A program made the translations under genes and the position numbers. Positions 43,940-55,872 of a DNA stretch of 64,000 bases are shown here, piece by piece (within the stretch, counting starts at the first letter, position 1; every line of letters begins with the position of its first letter). The notes beneath the pieces were generated by a model that saw only the letters and a program-made list of their open reading frames with translations, was not told where the DNA came from and did not search any database. Source of the DNA: Zopfochytrium polystomum (lineage: Eukaryota > Chytridiomycota > Chytridiomycetes > Chytridiales > Chytridiaceae); assembly GCA_025765615.1 (NCBI GenBank), contig JAIVFJ010000014.1, positions 62,001-126,000 of the forward strand, written 5' to 3'.

Positions 43940-46387
43940 CAGAGTCATTTAATGCTTGGGTGATGGCTGTAGAGTATTGGTGGTGGGATGTCACCCCGTA
44001 GCGGAGACCCTTCGTCGGATGGTTGAAGGTGTAATTTTTCCTCACACCCTCGTCCCGCCCTTTGTTTTCTCAAATTTGCTTTTGCACAAAGATTGGAACA
44101 GTGTTGGGGGGCTTTCTATCTTGTATTTTTGGACCCCTTTATTCCCCGCTCCTCCCTGCATCCTCTTCCGCATTTTTTTTTCTTTTTTTCTTCTTTCGTG
44201 TGCCTCACAACAGCCTCGTCACTTGATGACTCCCTACTGACCATCGTCGCTATCCTCTGCCCCTGCGCGCACGGGTTTCAGACTTGGCGAAGCGAGTCAA
44301 ACGGGTGAAACAAAACGTTTTGAGCGTGTACAACGATGGGGGGTTTCTTTTTTTCCTTTTTTTTATTTTATTTTTTTTTTAGGTCTTTAACCATCATTGG
44401 ACGCGAGTACCTGACTTATTGATGTTTTCCCTTTACTTCGCGTTTTCTTTTTGTAGCTTCACCCCCCATCGATTTTCGTTTTGCTTTCTACCAGTTTTCT
44501 TATTTTTATTTTTATTTTTTTCTCTCTCTCTCTCCTCCCGAGCCCCATGGTCTTTTTTCTTTTTTCGTCCCGTTGATGACCTCCCCCTTTGCTGTCCGTT
44601 TATTTATGAAAAAGTGCCTCGTTGATATAACATCGCTGTTGTCGAGTGAACCTGAGTCTCCTAGTCTGTCGTACTCGCACAACCACGGCAGTAAAGACGA
44701 AGTCACAGAAACGCAGCTGGCGAGTCCCCGTCGCCTCGTTTCCACACTAGTCTTGTGATAAAGGGCTCTGGGAAGCCAGGCCAAAAGGGCCTTTGACACC
44801 TTTCACGACCAATGTTGTCTCCTTGCCAGCAACAGTTGCTTCCGCATTGAACGAGCACCCTCGCTGGTGTTGTTGTTGGGCCCAGCCGGCGCTGCGCAGT
44901 GCGCACTGTTTGGCCCAGGCTTCACAAGAACAGTCCAGTTGCGAACTAGAAGATGTGCGTGATCTGTTGTTACAGTAAGGAGGCTAAGGCAACGGACTAG
45001 CTAAAAACGCACCCCGTGAAAGATCTGTGAGAGCGGTGGAGATCGATGTTCATTATTATTCCGTTTCATTCTTCCAATAAGCTGCGTACCCGATATTGAC
45101 CACTCTCACGCTCCTTATAAACCCAACGCTGCCTTTTCCAACTCCACCGGTGGCTTTGCCGAGTCTTCACCAGAATCAGACATGTCTGGATTCGCGCGCA
45201 CCCGACTCAATGTCGGGCAAATGCATAACTCTGGCACTCAACACGTGAACGGCACGCGACAAACTGGTGCACTATAATATCTGAACATTACAATGTTCAA
45301 ACCCTCATCAAATATTATCTTTACTCTGTCCACTTGTGTGTCTACTTAGTTGGACTTTGTCCTTTGTTGTCTGCTTTGGACCCTGTCTGCCGCAGTCATC
45401 CCAATGGGCTCTCTCTACCACTCTGACTCCACTCCGCAAAGTTGCTTCCACCCTGTGTGAACAGATTTTCCTGCCACTGGTGAAACTTGCGTCTCACACA
45501 GCAAGGCCTCGCAAGGCACTGTGAGGTTCCTATCTCACCGATCATGGCCTTGGCTGGGATCTCCCTAAAAGCTCTCCCCCAGTTGTTACTATGTTATATC
45601 TTTATTACCATTCATCACATCCCCTCACAGGCTCTAGTGTTTATCACTGTAAAAGAGTATCCTGTGTTCCTTGTGGTGAATGGGCCTAAGCGCAAAGGGC
45701 ACACACCTTATTCATTCCTATTTTCACTCATTTTCCTTTTTCTTTCATTTTCTCACCTTTCAATTCACTGTGGAAGCATATTGCCTTATGGCATTCCATT
45801 GTTGAAATGCTGCCTGTTGGTCACCACGTTGGACATTCAGGGCGTAAACCTGGGGCCCGTAGGGTACTCTTCACTGAGCAACTCCACTTGGTCTAGTTGT
45901 CCTTGACTGAAGACAGAACTGAACCACATCATCAATTTTTATTGAGTTTGAGCTGAATCCAGGGTACTGGCTCTGCTAATAACCAGAAGCTTCCAATCTT
46001 AAAGACTTGTCTTATAACTTTTGGCCCATACTAAAATAAGCCCCTGAAGATGAAGAGGAGATCTCACAGCACCCTCGTCAGAGGTGAGGGATAGTTCTTG
46101 TTCTGTTTCCGGTCGGCTGTCTGTTCAGTCTAAGCAGAGTAGGCAGCCCTTGCTCAAGAGGGTTGAGCTGCCCACCACAAGACACGCAAGGGCTCACCTT
46201 GTGCTGACTCCACGAGTTACAACACTACTCCCACCTACAGCCGTTCAGCAGCGAGTAGCTAGTCGGCCCAACAGCAATCTGTCCCCTCACAAGTGAAGAA
46301 GATGGGAGAGTTGGACAGGTACAAATAAGGAAAGACTGTAAATGAAAAGGCAGAGTGAAGGGTCGGATCTCAAAATAGAGAAAGACA

Positions 46388-46589
46388 GTTGTGTGAGACT
46401 ATCCTCACTCCTTTGACCCTGGGATCTGGGCCCTAGAGTGAGGGAAAGCAAATAATAGGCTAAAACTAACTTATTGGGCTGTTGTCTAGGGGTATTTCAA
46501 CCCTACTATCTGTCTAACAGGGGTCTCAAACACAAAGAATGAACATTCAGAGGGACAATCCTCTGAAGGATCGGTGCTGGAGCACCGAT
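46388..46589 (-). repeat. Dispersed repeat B, copy 2 (inverted relative to copy 1)
   Basis: Its reverse complement matches 30251-30468. It keeps the TTCAGAGG...CCTCTGAA hairpin (46546-46567). It is followed by a perfect 9-bp palindrome ATCGGTGCT/AGCACCGAT (46570-46589) that is not kept in copy 1. Confidence 0.75.
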
Positions 46590-47867
46590 TACTCGTGTGG
46601 CTGCAGGCTGATGCGAGGGGAAACGGAAGGGAACTCCTGAGGGCGCAACACAACTGCAGAATAAAGAGAGAGAAGTGGGAAGCGGGGGTTTTTATCTCAG
46701 GAACCTAATCTCAAATACAACAGGAGCGGTTAATAGCAACGGGACGGACAGGGCGCGACCTAGCGCCCCTCGTCGTGGATGGTGCTGCAGGAGCCCTCGT
46801 TGTCGCCAGCGACAGGGGGAGAGAGAGAAGGGAGTCGACTATGTAGGGGTCAGAAGGTCGCCAGCAGGGAACTTGCATGCAGAAACACCTGCAATCGTAC
46901 ACGCACCTGGCCGGGCTGCGTAGGCACGATCACTTGACCAACAGGCCTTCCCATCCCCGCAAGGGAGTTGGTGGCTGCGCTCTGTGTGGCCCCTGACACC
47001 TGAGAGTTCGATCTACAAGTGCCTGCCTCAGTCCTATTGCTGTGAGAGTGAGATGTGTGAGTACGAATGCAATGCGAAAAAGCGGATGACGACGCTCTCG
47101 TCGTCATCGTCGCCACCACCACCAACGTCGTCACAGCAGGCAAGTGCAGGGGATCCTCACTCCAACACAGAGCCGGCAATGTCACACAGTTGCTGGTGGG
47201 GCCAGCTGCATCCCCCACCCATGGCCCCTTAAGAGGAGCCCCACTAAGGGACCATATACACACCTGGGTGTGTACCATCTCTCACTACCCTCACCTCTGT
47301 GAGCCAGATGGATTTGAAGGGACTCTGTATTGGTGTCAAAGGACAGAAATCAGATTGAAGGAAAAAGGAAAAAGAGAAATGGCCCAAAAACAGAGAGAGA
47401 GAAAATTGACAAGTCAACCCCCCTGACTTGGAGCATCCACCACAAATGCTCTCCTCCCAACCCTATGTGTGTATGTACAAGTGCCAAAAATAAATAATAA
47501 ATTAGGCAGGCTTGGGGTATGGCCTGTCAGGCACCCCATCCCTAGGCAGTCAGGCAGTCTCTGTTAGTCACTGAAAAAGAAAATATGTTGACAAAACCCT
47601 GGCGCAACAGAAACTGTTGAGACGAAAGTAGTAAAAGCAGGCCCAATAATAAAGGCAGGTTAGCTGCAAATACACTTTGATAACCCCTTGGAAACTAAAG
47701 AACTGGAAATATAATAGGGGTCCCGATCCTTGCAGTTTTATGACAGGCACGCTTGTTTTTTCGAATAAAATCCCTAGACTTTGTCACTGAGACCTTGGTG
47801 TAGTCTCACAGTTGTAGGTGGAATGGTTTGCCATGGGTTGGGTTGATGCAGCGTTGGTTGATTTTGT

Positions 47868-48200
47868 AAACAGTCTACTCTGAGTGAGTGAGTGGAAGGA
47901 GTGAATGAAGTGGAGATGTGTGTTTGTGGGTGCTCCTTCTCCCCAACTTGGAGAGAAAAGAGAAAAACTCTGTTATGAATTATTGATACATGATGATATA
48001 CACGCTGTAATAGTTGCTAGGCAAGTGCGACTGGCACAGGGTGAAAACCTCTCCTATATTATCTGCTTGAGCAGAGGAGGAGGAAAACTGTTGACACCGG
48101 GTTTCTGTTCCACTTAATACTCGGAGTATTTGTCATCAGCGCAAGCCAGCGCCCAGGTCTGCATTGGTGGTGGCTCGCTCTCCCATGGGCATTGTGAGAA
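47868..48200 (+). repeat. Dispersed repeat A, copy 2
   Basis: It is collinear with 26629-26955, including GAGTGAGTG-type starts, the GATGATATACACGCTG/GATGATATGCATGCTG block, AGGAGGAGGAAAACTGTT and GCAAGCCAGCGCCC. It has a 30-bp insertion relative to copy 1. Non-coding. Confidence 0.75.
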
Positions 48201-49268
48201 CGACAACTGACAGTCACAATAGGTTCGGGTCTGTCTTGTGCCTCTTGCTGCTAACCATTCAGTTCCGCCTAACAGATTTTTGGAGGATTTCTTTCAGCCT
48301 AATTAATTGGAGGTCGTCATAGTGTGAGCCAAATCGCTTCGACTATTTTTGCAGATTTTTCCCAACTTGACAACAATGGGGGAAGTTGAGAGAAGTTTCA
48401 TTATGGTGCAGTTTTGTTCATTTTTCATGGACTTGGACGAGCACGCTTAAATTCAGGGGATTCATTTTTCAAGATACCCTTTTGGGATCAGTTGTTCTTA
48501 TCTTCACCTACCAACATGCAAGATTCAGCTGCCTGTACATGACCAAATTCTGAACAGACTTGCTTGCTTTTTGGTTCATTAGAAAGGACTATCATTCCTC
48601 CTCCTCTCAAAGTTTTAGAGCAGGGGCATTTGTTTTTGTGGAGTTATTGGCTGCACAATCCTTTCTCACTTTTCTTATTTTTTGTACTTTTCTTTTTGTC
48701 TTTTCCAAAATTTCTGGTGTCTCTCTTTCTCATTTTTGACTGTTTTTGAAATATCTCTCCCTTCTCTTTTTGGTTGGTGTCGTTCTCATACCCATGCAAA
48801 GCCTTTTTGAGTTTGTGTTTTCGCGTTTTTCTAATTGTTTTAACTTTTTCTTTTCCCATACCCTGCCAAGCCTCACCCATCCACCAATTTTGGTCCTAAA
48901 ATTCTGCAAAAATGCCCATTCACCTCCCTCTCTCCTCCTCTTTGTCATTTATGTGTTTTATTAACTTTTTCCAAATACCTGTCAAGGTTTTCTGTCTCTG
49001 TCTCCTCCCTATCTACACCAAACTAACCTCTCGTTCGCATTCTTTCATACTCTCTTCTTCCTCTCTCCCTATTCTCAGAACAATTTGGTCTGGGAATTGG
49101 GGAATCTTGCTGCTTCAGTCGTGATCTTTGGTCGAAAGGGCACCAACAGACTTCAGTCAGTGTGGAGCGAGAATTTTCTTGTTAAGAGAGTGCCCTTTGT
49201 TGCCAAAGGAGATGGCGAGCTGGTGCTCACAGACAGATTGGTCTTGTTGGAGTGCAGAACACCCTTTG

Positions 49269-49577
49269 TGTTACGAATCACCCTCTGGAACCTTCTGGAA
49301 CGTTTTAGCTGGAACTTTGTGGAACTTTCTGGAACCTTCTTTGCCTTTCTGACTTGTCTCGTTGTTGTCATTAGTATCATTGGTATCATTGGTATCATTG
49401 TATTATTAATTGTTCTTTCTGGAAATTTCTTTGAGTTTTGACAAGGAAGACTCTCAAAAGGTATAAAAGGGGGATGGGGGACCTGTCCCATCCCTCAAGT
49501 GAATTATTGTTTCCAATACAATCATTACTCCTCTCAGTTCCTTGTCTGCCTTGTCCTGTCCTGCCCTGTTCCTGACA
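49269..49577 (+). mobile_element. Probable LTR of a retrotransposon (solo or decayed)
   Basis: The 309-bp unit begins TGTTACG and ends CCTGACA, fitting TG...CA LTR ends. It has a promoter-like internal order: arrays of GAA/TTC pentamers (49288-49339), then a TATA box (TATAAAA, 49462-49468) about 105 bp before the end, then a pyrimidine-rich tail. No second copy lies in the window, the 5-bp flanks do not match, and no primer-binding site is obvious, so this may be a solo or rearranged LTR. The frame crossing it is fortuitous. Confidence 0.45.
49288..49339 (+). promoter_or_regulatory. Heat-shock-element-like arrays (nGAAnnTTCn)
   Basis: GAAccTTCtgGAA at 49288-49300 (three alternating units) and GAActTTCtgGAAccTTC at 49322-49339 (four perfect alternating units). 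Three or more contiguous units define a canonical HSF-binding element. They lie about 125-175 bp upstream of a TATA box. Confidence 0.55.
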
Positions 49578-51073
49578 TAACTCATCTTTAATCTTGAAGC
49601 TAGGTTAGAGGATCTTAAAAGGTATGGGTAATATGTGCAAACTCCAACAATCTTGGCTTCAACCCCTTCTACTTCTTTAGTTTCTCACCTTTATACCCCT
49701 CTTTCTTCACTTCCACTTGGGCACATAGGTACTGTGCTGTCGGTTTGCTGTGTTCCCCATGTGTTGAAGGCCTCCTTACATGTGCCAAAGTCTTTCTTCT
49801 TTGGTTTTAGTTGCCACACTTTAGCGTCGTGCCATCGATCTCTGCTCACTCACTCACCCCTCAAGTTCTTGTGTTTCTCTCTCTGGTCCGTGTGTATCCC
49901 TGGGGCTTAACACACCCAAAGACAAATATCAAGTCCATTACATCTGTCAATTTCATCTAACCCCACCTCTGTCTGTGAGCGGAGGACAACCTTGCGAAGC
50001 CTGCTTTACGCATACCGAACCACTGAGGCAGGACGTTCAACTCACTCCATTGAGCAAGGTTTACGCTACTCCGCCCCTAGTTGGACAGTGCAAACCACAG
50101 AATTGAACGGAACGACACCGCTTAACACAGCTGAATGCCCTGAACCTGAATGACCACCACGGTAATTGTTGGGCAGGAAGAAGAAGATATTCAAATGAAA
50201 GAAAACATCTAAGTTAACAACCTCTCAAAACAATTAAGGATAAGGGAGAGAGTGTGTGTGTGAGTGAGAAAAGCAGGGCGGCACAAGCGGCCGAATCGAA
50301 ATTGTCTAAGCTGTCCAAGCCCGCCGAACGCGGAAAATTTTCTGAAAGGCGGAGATCCAATTTTCGTTGGTGGCGGTGAAGTCGCCAGCCAGGCTTGTAG
50401 TTGGAGAGAAGGCAGTGGCCAAGACGCCCCAATATCGATGGAGCAAACGCGGCCAAAGGCTGCGGAAATGACGGTGGCATAGCCGCCGCAATCGCAATGT
50501 CGATGGGAGGCCGCAATTGAGGCGAAGATAGTGGTGGTGTTTTCGAGATTGCGGCGAGAAGGGCAAACTGGTGGTGAATATGGTTGCGGTGAAAGAGTGA
50601 TAGTGATGACCTGTTGTTTAATTTGTGTGGAAGAATCGTATTTTGGGAGGGCAAATACTAATTATGTATCGTCAATCCGGCCTTTGTGCGGGTGCCTGTC
50701 GTGAGTACTGATTTAATTTGTCCTCGAATTGCGGTTGTACCACAGCTGTGTTACTGATTGGGTGAACGACATGCCCTTTTCGACAGGAAAATAAATGATC
50801 CACCAATGAAAATTTCCGGGAAGAGGGAGGGGTAGGGTGGCTTTTGGAACTGCACCCCATTATCCACTCTTCTCTCGCAGCTGCCCGTTACTTCTCCCTG
50901 ATGCTCTGGACCGTTGACGGGGTGCCGATACTTTCCCTCGGTGCGTGTAGATGCCTCTCGATTTCCCACTCTGTGAACGCACTGTTTTTTATTTTTTACA
51001 TTGATGGGGTGGAGACAAAGAACGAAAGACAAAGACAAAGAAGCCCTCTCACACTCTCTCTCTGTCACACACA

Positions 51074-51077
<4 letters not shown>

Positions 51078-51118
<41 letters not shown>
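51078..51118. repeat. (CT)n microsatellite
   Basis: About 20 CT units lie in the likely leader region of the TBC-domain gene. Confidence 0.85.
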
Positions 51119-51120
<2 letters not shown>

Positions 51121-51678
51121 ACTCAAAAAAGGTGATAGAACCGGTGCCGCACCGCCCGCAACCGGCTCGCTTGCTCCCTCCCCGCCTCCTCCTCTTCCTC
51201 CTCCTCATCCTCCTCCCCAACCCCTCCTTCCCACCCCACTGCTTGCTAGTACTACCCAACCCCGTCTACCTGCCTCTTTGTGCTTGCTTCTTCTCCTCTA
51301 CTGCTCCGTCTCTCTCGTCCCTCCTTTCCCCCCGGCGGCCGCCGCTGACGACGACAGACAGACAGACCTTGGTTAATCAACCTCGCTCGCTAGTTCCCCC
51401 CCCACATTCGCACCCTCGCGGCCCTGGCCCCGACCCCCACACAGAGGGTGTAGTGGTAATAAGCAGTCAGTCAGCCGAATTCAAGCGACATCAACAGCAA
51501 GGTTTAATAGATCGATCGGACTGACCCTGCCCGCCTTGCAAACAACCAACCCCACCAACCACCACCCCGTCCAGTTTTTTCGTTTTTGCTTTTCGATAGA
51601 GAGAAGCGAAAAGAATATTATCACCCGGCCTCCCTCCCTCCCCGACTCTCAGCGTCACTAACCAGCGTTCGTTGCTAG

Positions 51679-54600
51679 ATGCTCGGCGCAACGGCGCCCA
51701 TGCGCCATCATCGGACCGTTGGCGGCGACGATGACGATGGCGACGGCGGGCAGGGTTCCCATCTTCATCGTCCTCATCATCATGATCGTCGGTACGCTGC
51801 CGACGCAGTCGATGATGATGATGACTCGTACGTCGACGATCTGGAAACCAGCGGCGGCCCCGCCAAGTCACTGCCGCGACCACCGCCGCATCACCTGCAG
51901 CAGCAGCAGGAGCGGTTGCTGGCGCCGCCCGTGCGCAAGTCGCGGATCCCGTCGTCGTCGTCGTCGTCCTCTTCTTCATCCATCCCTCGCCTTTCCATCG
52001 CGATACCATCCGCTTCCTCATCTTCCCGCTCTTACACCGCTGCCGCGACAGCCTTGACGCGCCCTCCATCCGCAACCTCTATGCTCGAAGAAGTCGAGCG
52101 CGCCTATCAGCGATCAAAGGCGTCGACCACCTCAAAAGGCTCTTCCGCTGCGTCCATCAAGTCCCGGGCTTCCGCCATGCCGCAGCCACCGTCGACGCCG
52201 TCGAGGCCCTTGCCGCAGACGCCATCATACCTTCGCGCACCACGACGCCCCGCCACACCTTCTTCCTACGGCGCGCCCGCCAACTTTGCGACCCACGCCA
52301 GGCGTAACTCGGGGGTCCCGCGCGCCCAGGCACTTCAGGCTGTGACCGTCAAGAAGCGCGTCGTTGGAGGCGGCCCCAAGCCTGCGAACCCATCGTCGTC
52401 GTTGTCTTCGAATGCAAGAGCAGCAACAACGCCGGCCAAGGCGTCACGGCCGTCGAGGCCCGCAAACGCCCCCGTCACGACGATTCGCAAGCCGGCCGCT
52501 GCCCCCGCCTCAACGGCAAAGCCAAAGAGTGCAACCACCACGGCGACCAGCAGAGCTGCTTCGACGGCCGCGACGGTCCCGTCCGCTCGCGCAACGACGC
52601 CTTCCGAAGTGGACCCATCAAAGGCTCGAGCGGCCCTGGACGCGATCGTCGCCGACATTTACGGAACGGATGGTGGCGTGGACGCAGTAGTTTCGTTGGA
52701 GAGAACATCCGCGGCGCCTGAACCCTTGGAAGCCCAGCCGTCGTCGTCGTCGTCGACGTCGTCCTCCTCGTCGAAGTACTTGGCCCCAAAGAACCCAGAC
52801 TTTCGTTCCCCCTCCATGTCGGCGGGGCCCTCTTCGCCTTCGGCTCCGTACACTCGTCCGCAGCAACCCAAGGCGGGCCGCGCATCCTCACGTCCGTCCA
52901 TCTACTCTTCAACCCGGACCGCCGCTTCCTCGCCGTCCGCAGCTTCGAAAAAGGGCAAAGCCCCAGAAATCGGCATCGCCGCAAAGCTGCGGCTCGCGAC
53001 CCTCCCCCACCACGTCGAGGCCAAAATCGGAATTCCCCTCCCCTGTCAACAGTCCACGCCGCGCTTCGGGACGTACATCCAGGCAGCAACAGCTGCCGAC
53101 CCCGACCACGCCAAAGACTCCAAAGACCCCACGGACGCCGGGCGGGGGCGTCGGCGGAGCGAAGAACAAGCTGGCAGGTGCGATGAACAAGGTAGTCTCG
53201 TCCACGGCGACCCTGCTCGGATTTTTGATCAGCGGGAGGGCGCCAAGAAAGTCAATCACGGCGGCATCAGAGGCGAGCCCGCAAGCGTTTGGCTTTGGAC
53301 AGAAGAAAGGGTCGTCGGCCGCGGGACCCAGCCAGGACCCCGCAGCGAGCTCCTCGAGGCGAACGTCGCGTGCGTCCACAGCGTCTGGTGTGCCCCCGCC
53401 AGATTCCGCGAGAGCCTCGCGCCTCCCCGGAGCGCTTCGTGCAGCCGCCGCACCGTTTACGTCCAAACCTATGTCACGCGTCGTCCCGACGCAGTCGCCG
53501 TCCACCGTCTCGTCGTCAAGACCCGCGGCTGCGAGGACCACCCCACCCACGTCGTCGCCAACACTGTCGCGAGCCAAACCCGCGGAAACCGCTGCCGCCA
53601 AGAAACAGCAGCAGCAACAGCAGTCTGGCGCGAGGTCGGGAGACGCCGCTGACGGCGCCGGCGAGCAGCAGCGCGGCCGCACACCAATGATCCGCCCCAT
53701 CAACAAGGCGGTGGCCGCCCTCATTCCGGGAAAGCTCGCCACTTCAAAGCCCCGCGCCGCGTCGTTCTCGTCCTCGAGACCGACCTCGTCAGTCGGCCCT
53801 CCGCCGCCGACAACCTCATCTGCGACGCCGGCCCGGCCGGGCAGACCCGGTCTCAATATGACCGCCACGACGCTCCGCTCGTCCTCTCAACCCGCCCCGT
53901 CATCCGCTTCCCGCACGGCCCACCGCCGTGACTCGACCCTCTCCACCACCTCGTCTGCCGCTGCCCCCGCCCTCGCAACGCCCCCCATCCCCGCCCCGTT
54001 CCCCCTCACGGTTGCCCCACCCACGCTCTCCCGCGCCTCCACCGTTTCCACCATCCCACAGCACCCCCTCACCATCGACTTTTACGGCTTTGTGACCCCA
54101 GCCTCCCCCGTCACGTTTTCCCCTCTGCACCTCCCCGCCGACGCCGACCCCATTGTCGCGCGCTCCCCTGTCTCCCTCGCCGCCCGCCGCCTCGCCGCCG
54201 TCGAGTCCCGCGCCGCCACCTGGTGGCGCCAACTCGCGACGCAGCGCATAGTCCCCGACCTCGTCCGTCGCGCGCTCGGCGACGGCGTCGGCGCTGCCGC
54301 CTTCAAAGTTGTCGGCAAACCTGCCTCGACGGTCGACGACGACGCGCGCTCCACTGTCACCGAAGCTACCAACGCGGACCTCGGCGGCGTCCCCGTCCGA
54401 GCCATGTTCGACCCGCTCTACGCCTTCCCCCACACCGCCGACAAGCTCCGCACCCGCCTCGCCCGCGAGGGCGTCCCACACCTCTGGCGAGGTCACGTCT
54501 GGTACCACCTCCTCACCCACCAGTCCCGCCTGTGCGACCCGCCCGACGACCCGCACGCCCACGCCGCGCTCGACGCTGAGATTTTGACGGAGCTCGTCGA

Positions 54601-55872
54601 TTTGAGGGGCCGACCGTCCAAGCACCAGGGGCTGATTGAGGCTGACGTTGACGAGGCGTTTCCGAATCATGTGCTGTTTATCGAGGGGTTTGGCGGCGGC
54701 GCGGCGGAGGGCGACGAGGCGGAGGGAGAAGAAGGGGGGAATGGCGAGACGGGGATGGGGCCGCCGCGGAGCAAAGGGAGGGCGCAGCTGGAGAGGCTGT
54801 TGACGGCGTTTGTGCAGGGCGAGCGCAGGTTCGGCTACTGGCGCGGGCTGTCGAAGATTGCGGCGATGCTGGTGCTGGTGATGGAGGAGGAGGTATGAAC
54901 CCACAGTTCTTTTTCCTTAATCGCATCTGATTTTTTTGGTGGGGGTGGGAGCGGTATCCAGTGGCTAACATTCCCCCGCACCAACCAGCGCGCCTACATT
55001 GCGCTCTCCCACCTTTTCCACACCCCGCCCCCGCCCTCCGTCCCCTCCCCTCTCCCACCCCCCGCACCCCTTCTACAACCTCCGCGCTTTGATCGCCTCG
55101 GGCGACGCGGACACCGACGCAGAGCTCCTCTTCATCCACGAAGAGCTCATGCGCCTCTGGACTCCCAAGCTCTTTGCAAAGTGGGTCCAGCACGCCGCCG
55201 TCCCTTCCGACTCGTACCTCTTCGCCTGGCTCTCCAGCATGTTTGTCGAGGCCGTCCCGCCCGTCGATCTCCGCCACGCGAACGCCGCAGAGGTCGACGA
55301 GGACCGCGCGGCTTTGCCCTTCAGGGTGCTCGTGAGGGTCTGGGACCTGGTCGTGCTGTGGGGCTGCGACGTGCTGTTTGTCGTCGCCGTGGCCTTGCTC
55401 AGGAAGCATGAAGGTTGGTCGTCTTGGGGAGAGGCGGGTGAGGGGGTCCGTTTGAAATCCAGAAACCTTTCTGACCTCAAACGTCCAATTCCCACAGCGT
55501 TCCTCCTCACCCTTCCCCCCGCCTCCGTCACCCACTTCCTCCTCCCCCCGCCCCCTGCCCTCGACCCTTCAACCCCATCCCCCCCCGCCCCCTCTCCATA
55601 CCCGGAAACCCGCCTGGTCCCCATCCCCGTCCCTCGCCCTCCTCACCTCCTCCTCCACCTCGTTGTCACCGTCGCCAAGCCCGGCAAGCCAGCAGCAAAA
55701 CCAGCAGCAGAACGACCTCGACGACGCGTTTGTCCGCGCCGTCGTCGGCCTCTGGACCGACGTCGTCGCGTACCCGACGAAACCCGTCGGCGGCGCGACC
55801 AGCGGGAAGAAGCTGAGCGGACGGAGCGTCGTCGCGAGATTGAGGGAGGTGTTTCATCGCGGGACGAGCTGA
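51679..55872 (+). CDS. TBC-domain (Rab-GAP family) protein lacking both catalytic finger residues; several frame breaks in C-rich tracts
   Basis: The long N-terminal half is Ser/Pro/Ala/Thr-rich and disordered. The TBC domain begins about 54420: LAREGVPHLWRGHVWYHLL keeps the RxxxW motif. In motif B (family IxxDxxRTFP) it reads IEADVDEAFP, and in motif C (family YCQG) it reads FGYWRGLSK, so both the Arg finger and the Gln finger are replaced. Introns are seen at 54894-54988 (GTATGA...CAG) and about 55412-55498. The second half of the domain follows (LFAKWVQHAAVPSDSYLFAWLSSMF, RVWDLVVLWGCDVLFVVAVALL), ending EVFHRGTS. Reading it whole requires frame changes near 52960, 55020-55075 and 55600-55660, all in C-rich sequence. 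It is probably a pseudo-GAP scaffold for a Rab. The domain call is good, exact length is not. Confidence 0.68.

Larger units (their letters stand above)
43940..51678. other. Gene-poor repeat island, AT-richer than flanks
   Basis: 7.7 kb without a recognisable host gene. 43940-44560 is the 3' flank of the phosphatase with long T runs. 44560-50200 has lower GC than the neighbouring genes and carries dispersed repeats B and A, several perfect palindromes (45177-45299) and an LTR-like unit (49269-49577). Short open frames there have no family likeness and no preserved transposase, reverse transcriptase or integrase motif that I could see. 50200-51678 is GC-richer again with a CT tract (51078-51118) and is probably the leader/promoter of the TBC-domain gene. 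Confidence 0.6.

Noticed and set aside
44560..46300. Short frames in the repeat island examined for reverse transcriptase, integrase or transposase motifs
   Set aside because: No YxDD, DDE or RNase H pattern was found; they may be remnants but cannot be supported as genes.
49085..49441. 118-codon frame crossing the LTR-like unit
   Set aside because: Its C-terminal half is the translated repeat/AT-rich U3 and it overlaps the heat-shock-element array and LTR start; no protein family is seen.
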